Translations under genes and position numbers: made by a program
The notes under the pieces: generated by a model
Told to the model about the DNA's origin: nothing
The model's input: the letters and a program-made list of their open reading frames with translations, nothing else
Database searches by the model: none
Shown: positions 17,192-27,246 of the stretch, one piece after another
How positions within the stretch are numbered: the first letter of the stretch is position 1
How the letters are laid out: every line of letters begins with the position of its first letter
Assembly: GCA_028279185.1 (NCBI GenBank)
Contig: JANQSS010000112.1
Location: 124,001 to 188,000 of the forward strand
Origin: Saprospiraceae bacterium
GTDB taxonomy: Bacteria > Bacteroidota > Bacteroidia > Chitinophagales > Saprospiraceae
Direction of reading: 5' to 3'
Length of the DNA stretch: 64,000 nt

Positions 17192-19729
17192 ATGAACAGA
17201 AAGTTTTCAACGAAGGTCAGAGAGATCATCGGCAAGAGTAAAGAAGAAGCCAGACGACTAGGAAGTCATTATGTCGGAACCGAGCATTTAGTATTGGGTA
17301 TGTTGGAAGATCAAGAGAACTTACCCATTACCGTACTTAAGTCGCTCGATATAAATTTAATTAAGCTGAAATCATTGCTGGAAAAAGCTAGCATGACAAC
17401 GAATAAGGAAGTTGCTCACGTTAATGTCGGCGACTTCAAGCTTAACAAACATGCTGAAAAAGTGCTAAAGGTGACTTTTTTGGAAGCCAAAATGTTTGGC
17501 CAGGAAGAAATAAGTCCAGAACACTTAATGCTTTCCATTCTCAAGCATGACGGAAATATTGCAAGTGCAGTTTTGAAGGAATTAGGTGTAAATTATGATG
17601 GTTTTCGTGCAGAGCTGGAGTTTGTCATGCACGAAGATGAAATGGAGGAGTTGGAGTTTTTCTCACAAGCGCAGGAATCCGATGTTCCGTATGAAGAAGA
17701 AAGTAATCCTGGTAAGTTTTCATCGAAAAAGGGAAATACCAAGTCACGCACACCCGTTTTGGACAACTTTGGGCGAGATGTGACAAAACTGGCAGAAGAA
17801 GACAAACTTGATCCAATAATTGGACGAGAAGTGGAGATAGAACGTGTTTCGCAAATTTTGAGTCGCCGTAAGAAAAACAACCCAATTCTAATAGGTGAAC
17901 CTGGCGTTGGAAAAACGGCCATTGTTGAGGGCTTAGCTCTTCGTATTACTCAAAAGAAGGTATCACGCAATCTCTTTAATCGACGAATCGTAATGCTAGA
18001 CCTGGCTGCCCTGGTAGCGGGTACGAAGTATCGCGGTCAGTTTGAGGAACGCATGAAGGCTATCATGAATGAACTGGAAAAGTCGCGTGATGTAATTCTA
18101 TTTATTGACGAAATACATACAATCGTAGGTGCAGGAGGAGCAACTGGATCTCTTGATGCTTCTAATATATTTAAACCGGCCCTTGCACGGGGCGAATTAC
18201 AGTGCATTGGTGCTTCGACACTGGACGAATACCGCCAATACATAGAAAAAGATGGTGCCTTGGATCGTAGATTTCAGAAGGTCATGGTCGATCCACCTTC
18301 AGCAGAAGAGGCTCACCACATCCTTCAAAACATAAAGCCTAAGTACGAGGAATTTCACAACGTAACCTATTCGGATGATGCCATCTCGGCATGCGTGCGC
18401 TTGAGCGACCGTTACATTAGTGATCGCTTTTTGCCGGACAAAGCAATCGATGTTTTAGATGAAGTTGGAGCTCGGGTGCATCTTAAGAATATATATGTGC
18501 CTAAGCATATAGAGGAGTTAGAGAAAAATATCGAGGATATTAAATACCTCAAAAATAAAGCTGTTAAAAACCAGCAATACGAGAAGGCTGCAGATTTGCG
18601 CGATCAGGAATCGAGACTGATACGACAGTTGGACGAAGCAAAAGTCACATGGGAAGAAGAGTCAAAAACGAAACGATATCCTGTCGATGAAGACGATATA
18701 GCCGAGGTTGTCGCCATGATGACAGGTATACCGGTCAATCGTGTAGCTCAGAGCGAGTCAAATAAGCTCGTAAACATGAAAGAGGACTTGCAAAAAGTGA
18801 TCATTGGTCAAGACCCTGCCATCGAAAAAGTCGTAAGGGCAATACAGCGAAATCGAGTAGGTCTAAAGGATCCATCTAAGCCTATCGGTTCGTTCATCTT
18901 CCTGGGACCTACAGGTGTTGGTAAAACAGAATTGGCCAAAGCACTAGCACGCTACATTTTCGATTCTGATGATGCGCTGGTTCGTGTAGACATGAGTGAA
19001 TACATGGAGAAGTTTTCATTGAGCCGACTCATTGGTGCACCTCCTGGATATGTAGGGTATGAAGAAGGTGGGCAGTTGACCGAAAAAGTACGACGTAAAC
19101 CATATTCGGTAATTCTTCTTGATGAGATTGAAAAGGCGCACCCTGATATCTATAATATACTACTTCAAGTGCTCGATGATGGTCAATTAACGGACGGCCT
19201 GGGTCGTAAAGTTGATTTCAAGAATACGCTTATCATTATGACCTCAAACATTGGTGTTCGACAACTTAAAGACTTCGGTCAGGGCGTTGGATTTGCAACG
19301 AAGGCACGACAGGAAGCGGCCGAAGAACACTCCAAGACAGTCATACAAAATGCATTGAAACGTACGTTCTCGCCTGAATTTCTCAACCGGGTTGATGATG
19401 TCGTTGTCTTCAATAGCCTAGGGCAGGAAGAGATATTCCGAATCATCGACATTACACTGAAGGATCTATACAGCCGACTCGAAGGTATGGAATACGCATT
19501 GGAGCTGTCCGAGAAGGCCAAAGAATTTGTTGCTAAAAAAGGGTACGATCCGCAATTTGGTGCCAGACCCTTGCATCGGGCCATTCAGAAGTACATTGAA
19601 GATCCGCTGGCCGAATATATTTTGTCCGAAAATCCGCCTGCTGGAAGCACGCTAAAAGCTACAATGAAGGATGACGACTCCGGACTTCAAATTGAACTTT
19701 CAGAAGCTGTGGACAGTGATGTAGAATAG
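17192..19729 (+). CDS. clpC: ATP-dependent Clp protease ATP-binding subunit ClpC
   Basis: 845 residues from the ATG at 17192, which gives the canonical N-terminus [13 protein letters not shown]; an in-frame GTG lies 11 codons upstream. Domains: two Clp_N repeats (to ~150), first AAA+ module with Walker A GEPGVGKT and Walker [11 protein letters not shown], a middle UVR-like coiled region ([15 protein letters not shown]) that marks ClpC rather than ClpB or ClpA, and second AAA+ module with [13 protein letters not shown] and [19 protein letters not shown] fits the ClpP-docking loop. It unfolds proteins for ClpP degradation in the cytoplasm. It stands upstream of infC with a 142-base gap to the preferred infC start. 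Confidence 0.96.
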   Translation: MNRKFSTKVREIIGKSKEEARRLGSHYVGTEHLVLGMLEDQENLPITVLKSLDINLIKLKSLLEKASMTTNKEVAHVNVGDFKLNKHAEKVLKVTFLEAKMFGQEEISPEHLMLSILKHDGNIASAVLKELGVNYDGFRAELEFVMHEDEMEELEFFSQAQESDVPYEEESNPGKFSSKKGNTKSRTPVLDNFGRDVTKLAEEDKLDPIIGREVEIERVSQILSRRKKNNPILIGEPGVGKTAIVEGLALRITQKKVSRNLFNRRIVMLDLAALVAGTKYRGQFEERMKAIMNELEKSRDVILFIDEIHTIVGAGGATGSLDASNIFKPALARGELQCIGASTLDEYRQYIEKDGALDRRFQKVMVDPPSAEEAHHILQNIKPKYEEFHNVTYSDDAISACVRLSDRYISDRFLPDKAIDVLDEVGARVHLKNIYVPKHIEELEKNIEDIKYLKNKAVKNQQYEKAADLRDQESRLIRQLDEAKVTWEEESKTKRYPVDEDDIAEVVAMMTGIPVNRVAQSESNKLVNMKEDLQKVIIGQDPAIEKVVRAIQRNRVGLKDPSKPIGSFIFLGPTGVGKTELAKALARYIFDSDDALVRVDMSEYMEKFSLSRLIGAPPGYVGYEEGGQLTEKVRRKPYSVILLDEIEKAHPDIYNILLQVLDDGQLTDGLGRKVDFKNTLIIMTSNIGVRQLKDFGQGVGFATKARQEAAEEHSKTVIQNALKRTFSPEFLNRVDDVVVFNSLGQEEIFRIIDITLKDLYSRLEGMEYALELSEKAKEFVAKKGYDPQFGARPLHRAIQKYIEDPLAEYILSENPPAGSTLKATMKDDDSGLQIELSEAVDSDVE

Positions 19730-19871
19730 AAAGTGGGGCTATTTCTATAGAATACTTTACCTTCAATCTGAAATTTTCAGGAACTGACTGACCAATTCCT
19801 GCATTATGAGAGTAGTGCATGTTCAGAAACTCCTGAATTATACACTACATTATTCATTAAACGAAAAGCAT

Positions 19872-20459
19872 TTGGCTAGAAGAAGATCAAAACGTAAACC
19901 AGAAAAGAAAAAAGTATCGTTTCTTATTAACGATCAAATTAGGGTCCCTAAAATTCGTCTCGTTGGGGACAATTTCGAAGCTATAAGTGAGACTATCGGC
20001 CAGACAATCGAGCCTGGCGTTTACCCGACAAAGGCAGCATTTCAATGGGCTCAGGAGATGAACCTCGACCTCGTCGTTATTTCGCCTAAGGCCGACCCAC
20101 CCGTTTGCAAAATTATTGACTACAATAAATTCCTCTATCAGCTCAAGAAGAAAGAAAAAGAATTAAAGGCTAAAACGGCAAAGACCGTTGTAAAGGAAAT
20201 TCGATTTGGTCCGAATACGGATGATCACGACTTCGAATTTAAGTTACGCCATGCCAAGAAATTTCTTGACGAAGGAGCTAAAGTAAAGGCCTACGTTCAT
20301 TTCCGGGGACGTACGATTGTGTTCAAAGATAGGGGTGAATTGCTTCTGCTTAAATTCTTGAAAGAATTAGAAGACTTTGGTGCTGCAGAAGCATTACCAA
20401 AAATGGAAGGAAGGCGTATGAACGTCATCATTCAGCCCAAAAAGAGCAAGAAAAAATAG
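19872..20459 (+). CDS. infC: Translation initiation factor IF-3, TTG start
   Basis: The frame is open from an ATG at 19806, but the family N-terminus (ARRRSKRKPEKKK ... INDQIRVPKIRLVGDN) begins right after a TTG at 19872, which is the preferred start (195 residues). The IF3 N and C domains are complete: YPTKAAFQWAQEMNLDLVVIS, PPVCKIIDYNKFLY, KEIRFGPNTDDHDFEFK and VKAYVHFRGR. IF-3 proofreads initiator tRNA and start codons on the 30S subunit. In many bacteria infC begins with a rare codon and is autoregulated, so a non-AUG start is meaningful. The usual downstream genes rpmI and rplT are absent; a terminator follows at once. Confidence 0.93.
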   Translation: MARRRSKRKPEKKKVSFLINDQIRVPKIRLVGDNFEAISETIGQTIEPGVYPTKAAFQWAQEMNLDLVVISPKADPPVCKIIDYNKFLYQLKKKEKELKAKTAKTVVKEIRFGPNTDDHDFEFKLRHAKKFLDEGAKVKAYVHFRGRTIVFKDRGELLLLKFLKELEDFGAAEALPKMEGRRMNVIIQPKKSKKK

Positions 20460-20481
20460 CATACGCATACTAACTAATACG

Positions 20482-20515
20482 TACCCCTTGTGATTTTTGC
20501 GAGGGGTATTTTTTT
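20482..20515 (+). terminator. Rho-independent terminator of infC
   Basis: A 9-bp GC-rich stem (20482-20490 with 20500-20508, one G-T pair) with a 9-nt loop is followed directly by a run of seven T. It lies 22 bases after the infC stop. Confidence 0.88.
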
Positions 20516-20532
20516 GTATTAACGCTTGAAAC

Positions 20533-20591
20533 GTGGCTGTCGATTTAGTAGGGTGTTCACTTAGTGAGCACCCTACTAAATCGACAGCCAC
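20533..20591. repeat. 59-bp near-perfect palindrome
   Basis: Two 23-nt arms (20533-20555 and 20569-20591) are exact reverse complements. The 13 bases between them can pair further, giving an almost continuous 28-29 bp stem. It sits between the infC terminator and the TolC-operon start, with no T-tract after it. It could act as a cruciform, a second terminator, a protein-binding site or a small mobile palindromic element. No second copy was seen in this window. Confidence 0.85.
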
Positions 20592-20659
20592 CCGCTTCGT
20601 TGTTTTTTAAGATGTATACTGTATATTTAATTCAACGTTTATCATTCAATAAATTGACA

Positions 20660-22978
20660 ATGAGGTATATTTTCCTTTGCTCTTTTCTTCTGATTAGATT
20701 GTGCATGTCAGGCCAGGAAAACGCCAACTTAACTATCATTTATGACCAAGATCGTGGATCTACTGAATTTCTCGGATTGATCCAATCGGAAATCAACACG
20801 CTGTTAGAACAACATTATACCATTACTTATAATACGATCTCTCTCGACCAGGACAGTGATGACCCTGCGGAAATCATAGAAACGGCCTTCAATGATAATT
20901 CTCAAATCCTGATTACTCTTGGATTCACAGCATCACATGCCCTCGAAATTCGTGACGAATACCCGAAGCCTTGCATTGCCGGAATATCGCTCGAACGATC
21001 TGAAAATGAAACCACCGGAATTACGAATTACAATTATATACAAAGTCCATTTTCCATCGCACGTGATATGGATATTTTTCGCTCGATTTATGATTTTCAA
21101 CACTTAGGCATATTTGTCGCACCTGATCTCCGCGGTCCCCTTGAGGCTTATCTAAATAATGAAATAAAAGATACACGGATACAATTTGTGGCGATTTCAG
21201 AAAACGTCGACGATGATTTCGCCAAATTAGAAAAATCTGTCGATGCCATCTATTTTTTACCTAACCTGTACAACACGTTCGAAAAAGAACTGGAATTAAT
21301 TCAAAAAATCAATGTTAATAAATTACCTTCCTTCAGCTTAATTGGTCGCGCAGATGTTGAAAATGGTATTCTGGCTTCCATATCCTCATCTGACTATATC
21401 GGTATTTATGCACGTCGTATTGCGCTAAATGTCATGAAGATTTTAGAAGGACAAAACCCGAAAGATTTACCCATACAAATCGGCGGTGTAGAAAATGATT
21501 TCGTTATCAATGTGCAAACCATGCAACAAATTGATATTTATCCGCCATTTGAAGTGCTAAGTCAAGCATCATTCATAAATTTAAGAAATGCATCCGGTGA
21601 AAGTTATTCATTAAAAAGTGCCATTGCTCATGCCCTATCCAATAATCTATCACTTCAAATTAGTCAGTCGAATATAGGAATTCAAGACAAAGAAATTGAC
21701 ATAGCAAAATCAAACCTTCTTCCTAATATCGAAGCAAGTTCCTCCCTGGTCACCTTAGACGACGATTCTGCAGAACAGCTTAAATCGACTAATCAGTTGA
21801 CTCCGCAAACCGAATGGGACGCAAAACTGGTTTTATCGCAATTAATTTATTCGGAACCCGCATGGGCAAACCTTTCCATTCAGCAGTCCCTTTTGGAAGC
21901 CGAGAAACAAGGCTATTTGGCAAGTCAATTGGACCTTGTGCTCGATGTTTGCTCCGCTTATATTCAAGTCCTACTTGCACAGGCAAATGTTGACATTCAA
22001 AATAACAATGTTCAAACAACATTGAGCAATTTAAACATAGCAAAGTCTAAAGCTAAAATTGGTGCTTTAAGTCTAGCCGATGTTAGAGGTTTCGAATCAC
22101 AATTGGCTATTAATAAAGGCGCCTTAAATGATGCTCAAACTGCAGAACAACAGGCTCGTATTTCATTTAATCAGCTTTTAAATCGTCCATTGGACTTGGA
22201 ATTTCAATTGGATGAATTATCTGTCGGTGATCAGGTACTTTTTATTGCCGATAGTCGTATAGCAAGTAATGTTAATAATTACTACGATTTTAGAAAGTTT
22301 GCAGACTTTCTAATTGACTATGCGATAAATCACGCGCCTGAAATACAACAAATTGATTGGTCTATTAAAGCACAACAACGTTCTCTCAGATCAAATAAAA
22401 ACAGCTTGTTTCAACCCCAAATTGCCCTTCAGGGAAATGCCGATAAAACAATTGGTCGATATGGAATACGTGCGGAGGATGTAATTTTTGAATCGATTGG
22501 CGTCGATCCGTATCAACCAACTTGGAACATAGGCCTCAATGCTTCACTGCCTATTTTTCAAGGTAATTTACGGAGGAATAATATTCAAAAAGACAAAATA
22601 ATCATTGATCAGTTGCAAACCAATCGTGACTTGATTGAGCAGAATTTTGACGCGAACATACGCTTATCATTGGAAAATCTGGGAAATTCATTTAACAATA
22701 TACGCTACACCGATGAAGCTAAACAATCGAGTCAAGAGTATTTAACCATTATTCAAGATTTATATCGTGAAGGTGCTACTACAATTGTAACCTTACTTGA
22801 TGCCCAAAACAACTACCTGTCTGCATCACTGGGAGCCGTCACATCCCGTTATCAATTTGTATTAGATGCCATTACCACTGAGCGTCTTATAAATAGAATA
22901 TACCTTCTGGCAAATGAAGAAGAAAAAGAAGCATTTATTCAAGAATATTTTGATTTTATCATTCAAAGAGAAAAATAA
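20660..22978 (+). CDS. TolC-family outer-membrane protein fused to an N-terminal ABC substrate-binding-like domain
   Basis: The frame is open from 20564, but that start lies inside the palindrome; the ATG at 20660 gives a proper signal peptide (MRYIFLCSFLLIRLCMSGQ), 772 residues. Residues ~22-310 resemble the TrpX/ABC_sub_bind periplasmic-binding fold: LTIIYDQDRGSTEF, ILITLGFTASHAL, CIAGISLERSE, DAIYFLPN. Residues ~320-770 are a TolC/OEP domain with two coiled-coil helical repeats (SYSLKSAIAHALSNNLSLQI ... LPNIEASSS; SKAKIGALSLADV; LPIFQGNLRRNNI; EGATTIVTLLDAQNN). It is probably the outer-membrane duct of the pump encoded downstream, with an unusual periplasmic ligand-binding domain. Its stop overlaps the next start (TAATG). 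Confidence 0.85.
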   Translation: MRYIFLCSFLLIRLCMSGQENANLTIIYDQDRGSTEFLGLIQSEINTLLEQHYTITYNTISLDQDSDDPAEIIETAFNDNSQILITLGFTASHALEIRDEYPKPCIAGISLERSENETTGITNYNYIQSPFSIARDMDIFRSIYDFQHLGIFVAPDLRGPLEAYLNNEIKDTRIQFVAISENVDDDFAKLEKSVDAIYFLPNLYNTFEKELELIQKINVNKLPSFSLIGRADVENGILASISSSDYIGIYARRIALNVMKILEGQNPKDLPIQIGGVENDFVINVQTMQQIDIYPPFEVLSQASFINLRNASGESYSLKSAIAHALSNNLSLQISQSNIGIQDKEIDIAKSNLLPNIEASSSLVTLDDDSAEQLKSTNQLTPQTEWDAKLVLSQLIYSEPAWANLSIQQSLLEAEKQGYLASQLDLVLDVCSAYIQVLLAQANVDIQNNNVQTTLSNLNIAKSKAKIGALSLADVRGFESQLAINKGALNDAQTAEQQARISFNQLLNRPLDLEFQLDELSVGDQVLFIADSRIASNVNNYYDFRKFADFLIDYAINHAPEIQQIDWSIKAQQRSLRSNKNSLFQPQIALQGNADKTIGRYGIRAEDVIFESIGVDPYQPTWNIGLNASLPIFQGNLRRNNIQKDKIIIDQLQTNRDLIEQNFDANIRLSLENLGNSFNNIRYTDEAKQSSQEYLTIIQDLYREGATTIVTLLDAQNNYLSASLGAVTSRYQFVLDAITTERLINRIYLLANEEEKEAFIQEYFDFIIQREK

Positions 22979-24153
22979 TGCGTAAAGCGATCCGATTAAT
23001 CATTTTCACTATTCCACTAATATGGGGCTGTGGAGCAAATTCAACAGAAACTACAACTACTCCCGATTTGAGGCCTGTAAAATATATTACTGTGGGTCAA
23101 AATAATATTTCTGGTCAACACATATTTACAGGATTGGCGACTCCTCAGCAAGAGGCGAAATTAAGTTTTCGGGTGAGCGGCACAATAAATACGATTAAAG
23201 TAAAGATTGGTGAACGCGTCCGTAAAGGGCAAATTCTAGCCACTATTGATGCAACGGATTATCGTGTGAGTCTGGATCAGTCATTGGCTAATGTCCAAAA
23301 CTCATCGGCCCAAATCGAAAGTTCAAAAGCGCAGTTGGCCAACGCAAAAGCAAATTTTGTTGCTGCTGAATCCAACTATAAGCGATATGAAAAATTATAT
23401 GAAGTGAACAGTATATCACTCAGTGACTTTGAACAGGCGAAGTCAAATTACTTAAGTGCTCAAGCCTCGTACAACGCCGCCAAGACCCAGGTTGAAGCCT
23501 CACGCGCTACAAATAAATCATCTGAGAGTGCAGCGCGATCGGCTTCAAATCAACTCGCGTATACGCGTATGAAAGCACCATTTTCCGGCATCATTTCCGC
23601 CATAAATATTGAACCGAACGAAATCGTAACGCAAGGTAGTCCGGTTATTGAGATAAACTCTGAAACAAATCCAGATATAGTAATTGGTGTTCCTGAAAAT
23701 ATAATTTCTGAAATAACTCCAAGTGATGAGGTAATCGTTCGTTTCAATTCCATTCATGATATGGAATTTAACGGATCGGTATATGAAATTGGATATAATT
23801 CAACAGGAAGCACGTATCCGGTGACCATACGATTATCCGAAAATGATACACGAATTAGACCGGGCATGCCGGCAAGTGCGGAATTTAGCTTTATGGACCA
23901 CCACAGCGAGCCGGATGCACTTCTAGTTCCTCCTAGCGCCGTAGGTGAAGATGAAAGTGGAAATTTTGTTTTCAGGATAGAATCAAAAGAGGGTAAATCC
24001 ATTTGTAAAAAACAAAAAATTACAGTTGGTAAATTAAATGACACTGGGTTTGAAGTAACATCTGGATTGACCGTCGGTGACAATGTTGCAAGTGCCGGTC
24101 TAAATATTTTACGCGATGGCATGCAGGTGCGTCTGTATGAAAAGCTACAATAA
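22978..24153 (+). CDS. RND efflux periplasmic adaptor (membrane fusion protein)
   Basis: 391 residues with a lipoprotein signal (LIIFTIPLIWGC). It has the AcrA/HlyD plan: a lipoyl half-motif (KLSFRVSGTINTIKVKIGERVRKGQILATID), an alpha-hairpin rich in Ala, Ser and Gln (~100-185), the second lipoyl half (YTRMKAPFSGIISAINIEPNEIVTQG is split across 195-222), a beta-barrel domain (~230-310) and a membrane-proximal domain. It links the RND pump to the TolC-like protein. Translation is coupled to the upstream gene by a one-base overlap, and the RND gene follows after six bases. Confidence 0.93.
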   Translation: MRKAIRLIIFTIPLIWGCGANSTETTTTPDLRPVKYITVGQNNISGQHIFTGLATPQQEAKLSFRVSGTINTIKVKIGERVRKGQILATIDATDYRVSLDQSLANVQNSSAQIESSKAQLANAKANFVAAESNYKRYEKLYEVNSISLSDFEQAKSNYLSAQASYNAAKTQVEASRATNKSSESAARSASNQLAYTRMKAPFSGIISAINIEPNEIVTQGSPVIEINSETNPDIVIGVPENIISEITPSDEVIVRFNSIHDMEFNGSVYEIGYNSTGSTYPVTIRLSENDTRIRPGMPASAEFSFMDHHSEPDALLVPPSAVGEDESGNFVFRIESKEGKSICKKQKITVGKLNDTGFEVTSGLTVGDNVASAGLNILRDGMQVRLYEKLQ

Positions 24154-24159
24154 TAGTCT

Positions 24160-27100
24160 ATGAACCTGACCGAATTTACCATTAAACGAAGTCGAATTTC
24201 AATTTCGATATTTTTGCTCCTCGCAGTAGCCGGATTAAGTGCCTATTTCCAATTGCCACAGGATAGTATGCCTCCATATACGGTTCGCGTCGCCTCGGTA
24301 GTTGCCCCCTTTTCAGGAGCAAGCCCTGCTCGCGTCGAAAACCTTGTCAGTCGAAAGATCGAGGAAAAAATTCAAGAAATCCCGGAACTAAAAGAAGTAA
24401 ATACACAGTCACGAGCAGGTTTATCCGTTACGACCATAATATTAAAAGATGAGGTTTCTCCAGGTGATTTGCAATCGGTATGGGATCGTATTAGACGTAA
24501 ATTAAATACGGTAGAATTTCCCGATGGTGTGAATTATCAGCTAAATGATGACGACGTCGGCGTAGTGTATGGCATCATGCTCGGATTAATCTCAGATAAT
24601 AATTCACTTGGTGAAATGGAATATTCGTACGCCGAGTTAAAACAATTTGCAGAGGAAATTCGAGATGACATTATTACTTTGGATGAGGCTGCCAAGGTCG
24701 AAATAGGAGGTGATCAGACGGAAGAAATATTTGTTGAGTTTGACAATGCAAAAATGTCTAGCCTGCAAATTACCGCAACTCAAGTCCAAGGCGTATTAGC
24801 GGGAACCAACATTTTGTATTCGGGTGGCGAATTAAACATAGGAGACGAGCGAATAATCATTGAGCCAACGGGAAATTTTGACAATATTGAAGATATTAAA
24901 AACACCATTATCCGATATACGAATGGACAATCATTGTATTTGCGTGATATTGCAGACGTGTGGCGAGGTTACAGGTCTCCTCCAGAACAAATTATCAAGG
25001 TGGATGGGAAGCGTGCTCTTGCACTATCAATCGCACTAAAGGATGGCGCAAATGTGGTTAACCTGGGCGAAAAAATCGATGAACGCATCCAGCAATTCAA
25101 TAATCAATTACCCCTTGGCATAGAATTAAAAAGGTTGTCTTCGCTCGACCGATATGTTGACAGCGAGGTTAGCAACTTTGTCAGTAATCTTCTGCAGACG
25201 GTCGTTTTAGTATTAATCGTTATGCTCATTTTTCTCGGATTACGCACCGGGCTTATTATTGCGTCACTTGTTCCAATGGTCATTTTGGCTACGTTTTTAT
25301 TTATGAGTGTTTCTGGTCAGGGTATTAACCAAGTTTCATTGGCCGCATTGATCATGGCTCTTGGATTGATGGTGGACAATGGCGTAGTGGTCGCAGAAAC
25401 TGTACTCGTCAAACTGGAGCAGGGAATATCAAAATGGGATGCTGTAAAAGAAGCGTGTAATGAGTTAATTATTCCGTTACTGATTTCGACCTTAACGACT
25501 TCCGTTGCCTTCATGTCATTTTATCTTGCGGAAGGCACAATGGGCGACATTGTTGGGCCACTCTTTGTGGTTATTTCAATTGCCCTCATTTGTTCTTGGT
25601 TTTTGTCTATGACAATGATAACCATGCTCTGCTATTATTTCTTAAAAGCATCCAATGGAAAAGAAAATAAAAAGAGCATTGTAGATAGAATAATTGAAAT
25701 CTTGAAGAAAGAATATAGTAAATTGATCAATGTTGTATTAAAATACAAGATCATCTCTCTTATTGGCGTCTTAGCCTTATTTGTGGGATCATTATCATTG
25801 TTTAGCAAAATTCCTTTCTTGTTCTTTCCTGACTCCGAACGGAATTTGATTACCGTTGATATTAAACTGCCTCAAGGTAGCCGGATTGAAACAACATCGT
25901 CTGTTGTTAATAGAATTGAGCAATTCGTCATTGACAAATTACAACTTCATGAAGGACGTACACGGGGTGTAATTGATTGGTCCGCTTTTATTGGACAGGG
26001 ACCTGAGTCTTATGACCTTGGTTATTCACCCGACGAAGCGAATGCCAATTATGCGCACATGCTAGTCAATACGTCTTCCGGTGATGACAACAGCTATGTC
26101 ATCGCGAAACTTGACAGCTTTGCATTCGCAACATTCCCTACGGCTGATATCAAAGTCAAACGACTTGCGTCCGGTGGTGGTGGAACCCCTATTGAAATCA
26201 AAATATCCGGACGAAATGCAGACGTACTTGCTGGTATTTCTAACGATATAAAAGCAAAACTTATCGCACAGAAAGGTGCTAAAAATGTCAAGGATAATTG
26301 GGGACCAAAAGTTAAAAAAATTGTAATTGATATTGACCCTCTAAAAACCCAAAATGCCGGATTGACAAACCAAGACATAGCTGTCTCTCTTCGAACCGCC
26401 TTGAGTGGATATTCTATAGGAAATTATCGCGAGGGAAAAGACAACATCAGCATACTGATGCGTGATCAAAATCATAACCAAGTTAAAATTGAAAATTTAG
26501 AAAGTATTAATATTTATTCACAGAATACGGGGCAAAATGTTCCATTATCACAGGTTGCAGAACTGGACATCGTATGGGAGTTTGCTAATATTCTTCGGAA
26601 AGACCTTCGTCGCAGTGTAAATATTTCATCGCAAGTCCGAGAAGGTGGAAATGCGAATGAAATCATGTCTATCGTAACACCTTGGTTAGATGAACAGAAA
26701 ACAAATGTTTGGCCCTCTGGCTATACTTACGATCTTGGCGGAGATGCGCAAAATTCGGCAGAATCTATGGGAGCGGTAGCAGCATGGCTGCCGCTCGCAT
26801 TCTTTATTATTGTCATGCTTCTTATAATACAATTTAATTCATTTCGAAAAACTATAATTGTGCTGTGCACTATTCCACTTGGCGTTATTGGTGTCATATT
26901 TGGCCTGCTCATTTTACGTTCGTATTTCGGTTTTTTCGCTTTTCTGGGTATCATTTCCCTGGCTGGAATAATCATTAACAACGCCATCGTGCTCATAGAT
27001 CGAATAGAAGTGGAAATAAACAATGGGTTGAAATTGACAGATGCAATAAAAGAAGCCTGCCTTCAGCGCTTTCGACCTATATTATTAACAACATTTACGA

Positions 27101-27246
27101 CCGTTTTGGGTATGATACCGTTATTTATGGGTGGTGGAATTATGTGGGAACCACTAGCAGCAGCCATTATGGTCGGATTGCTATTTGGTACAATCGTTAC
27201 GCTAATTTTTGTTCCTGCGAGTTATCGAATTTTATATCGAGATTGA
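24160..27246 (+). CDS. RND-family efflux transporter, inner-membrane pump
   Basis: 1028 residues, normal for AcrB/MexB-type pumps. Twelve membrane helices are expected: one near the N-terminus (ISISIFLLLAVAGLSAYFQLP), a block at ~340-530 and a block at ~865-1025, with two large periplasmic loops. The proton-relay helix IV motif is GLMVDNGVVVAETV, with Asp-Asn instead of the Asp-Asp of AcrB, as in many RND branches. The N-terminal helix ends in SMPPYTVRVASVVAPFSGASP, where HAE pumps have P-G-A-S. Substrate specificity is not readable. Its stop overlaps the start of the channel gene (TGATG). Confidence 0.95.
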   Translation: MNLTEFTIKRSRISISIFLLLAVAGLSAYFQLPQDSMPPYTVRVASVVAPFSGASPARVENLVSRKIEEKIQEIPELKEVNTQSRAGLSVTTIILKDEVSPGDLQSVWDRIRRKLNTVEFPDGVNYQLNDDDVGVVYGIMLGLISDNNSLGEMEYSYAELKQFAEEIRDDIITLDEAAKVEIGGDQTEEIFVEFDNAKMSSLQITATQVQGVLAGTNILYSGGELNIGDERIIIEPTGNFDNIEDIKNTIIRYTNGQSLYLRDIADVWRGYRSPPEQIIKVDGKRALALSIALKDGANVVNLGEKIDERIQQFNNQLPLGIELKRLSSLDRYVDSEVSNFVSNLLQTVVLVLIVMLIFLGLRTGLIIASLVPMVILATFLFMSVSGQGINQVSLAALIMALGLMVDNGVVVAETVLVKLEQGISKWDAVKEACNELIIPLLISTLTTSVAFMSFYLAEGTMGDIVGPLFVVISIALICSWFLSMTMITMLCYYFLKASNGKENKKSIVDRIIEILKKEYSKLINVVLKYKIISLIGVLALFVGSLSLFSKIPFLFFPDSERNLITVDIKLPQGSRIETTSSVVNRIEQFVIDKLQLHEGRTRGVIDWSAFIGQGPESYDLGYSPDEANANYAHMLVNTSSGDDNSYVIAKLDSFAFATFPTADIKVKRLASGGGGTPIEIKISGRNADVLAGISNDIKAKLIAQKGAKNVKDNWGPKVKKIVIDIDPLKTQNAGLTNQDIAVSLRTALSGYSIGNYREGKDNISILMRDQNHNQVKIENLESINIYSQNTGQNVPLSQVAELDIVWEFANILRKDLRRSVNISSQVREGGNANEIMSIVTPWLDEQKTNVWPSGYTYDLGGDAQNSAESMGAVAAWLPLAFFIIVMLLIIQFNSFRKTIIVLCTIPLGVIGVIFGLLILRSYFGFFAFLGIISLAGIIINNAIVLIDRIEVEINNGLKLTDAIKEACLQRFRPILLTTFTTVLGMIPLFMGGGIMWEPLAAAIMVGLLFGTIVTLIFVPASYRILYRD

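Noticed and set aside
20564..20659. N-terminal extension of the TolC fusion from an ATG inside the palindrome
   Set aside because: The added residues lack signal-peptide character and lie in the hairpin; the Met at 20660 begins a normal signal peptide.
27144..27245. Upstream start of the channel gene inside the RND gene
   Set aside because: This stretch is the RND coding region read in another frame; the TGATG overlap at 27246 is the normal operon junction.
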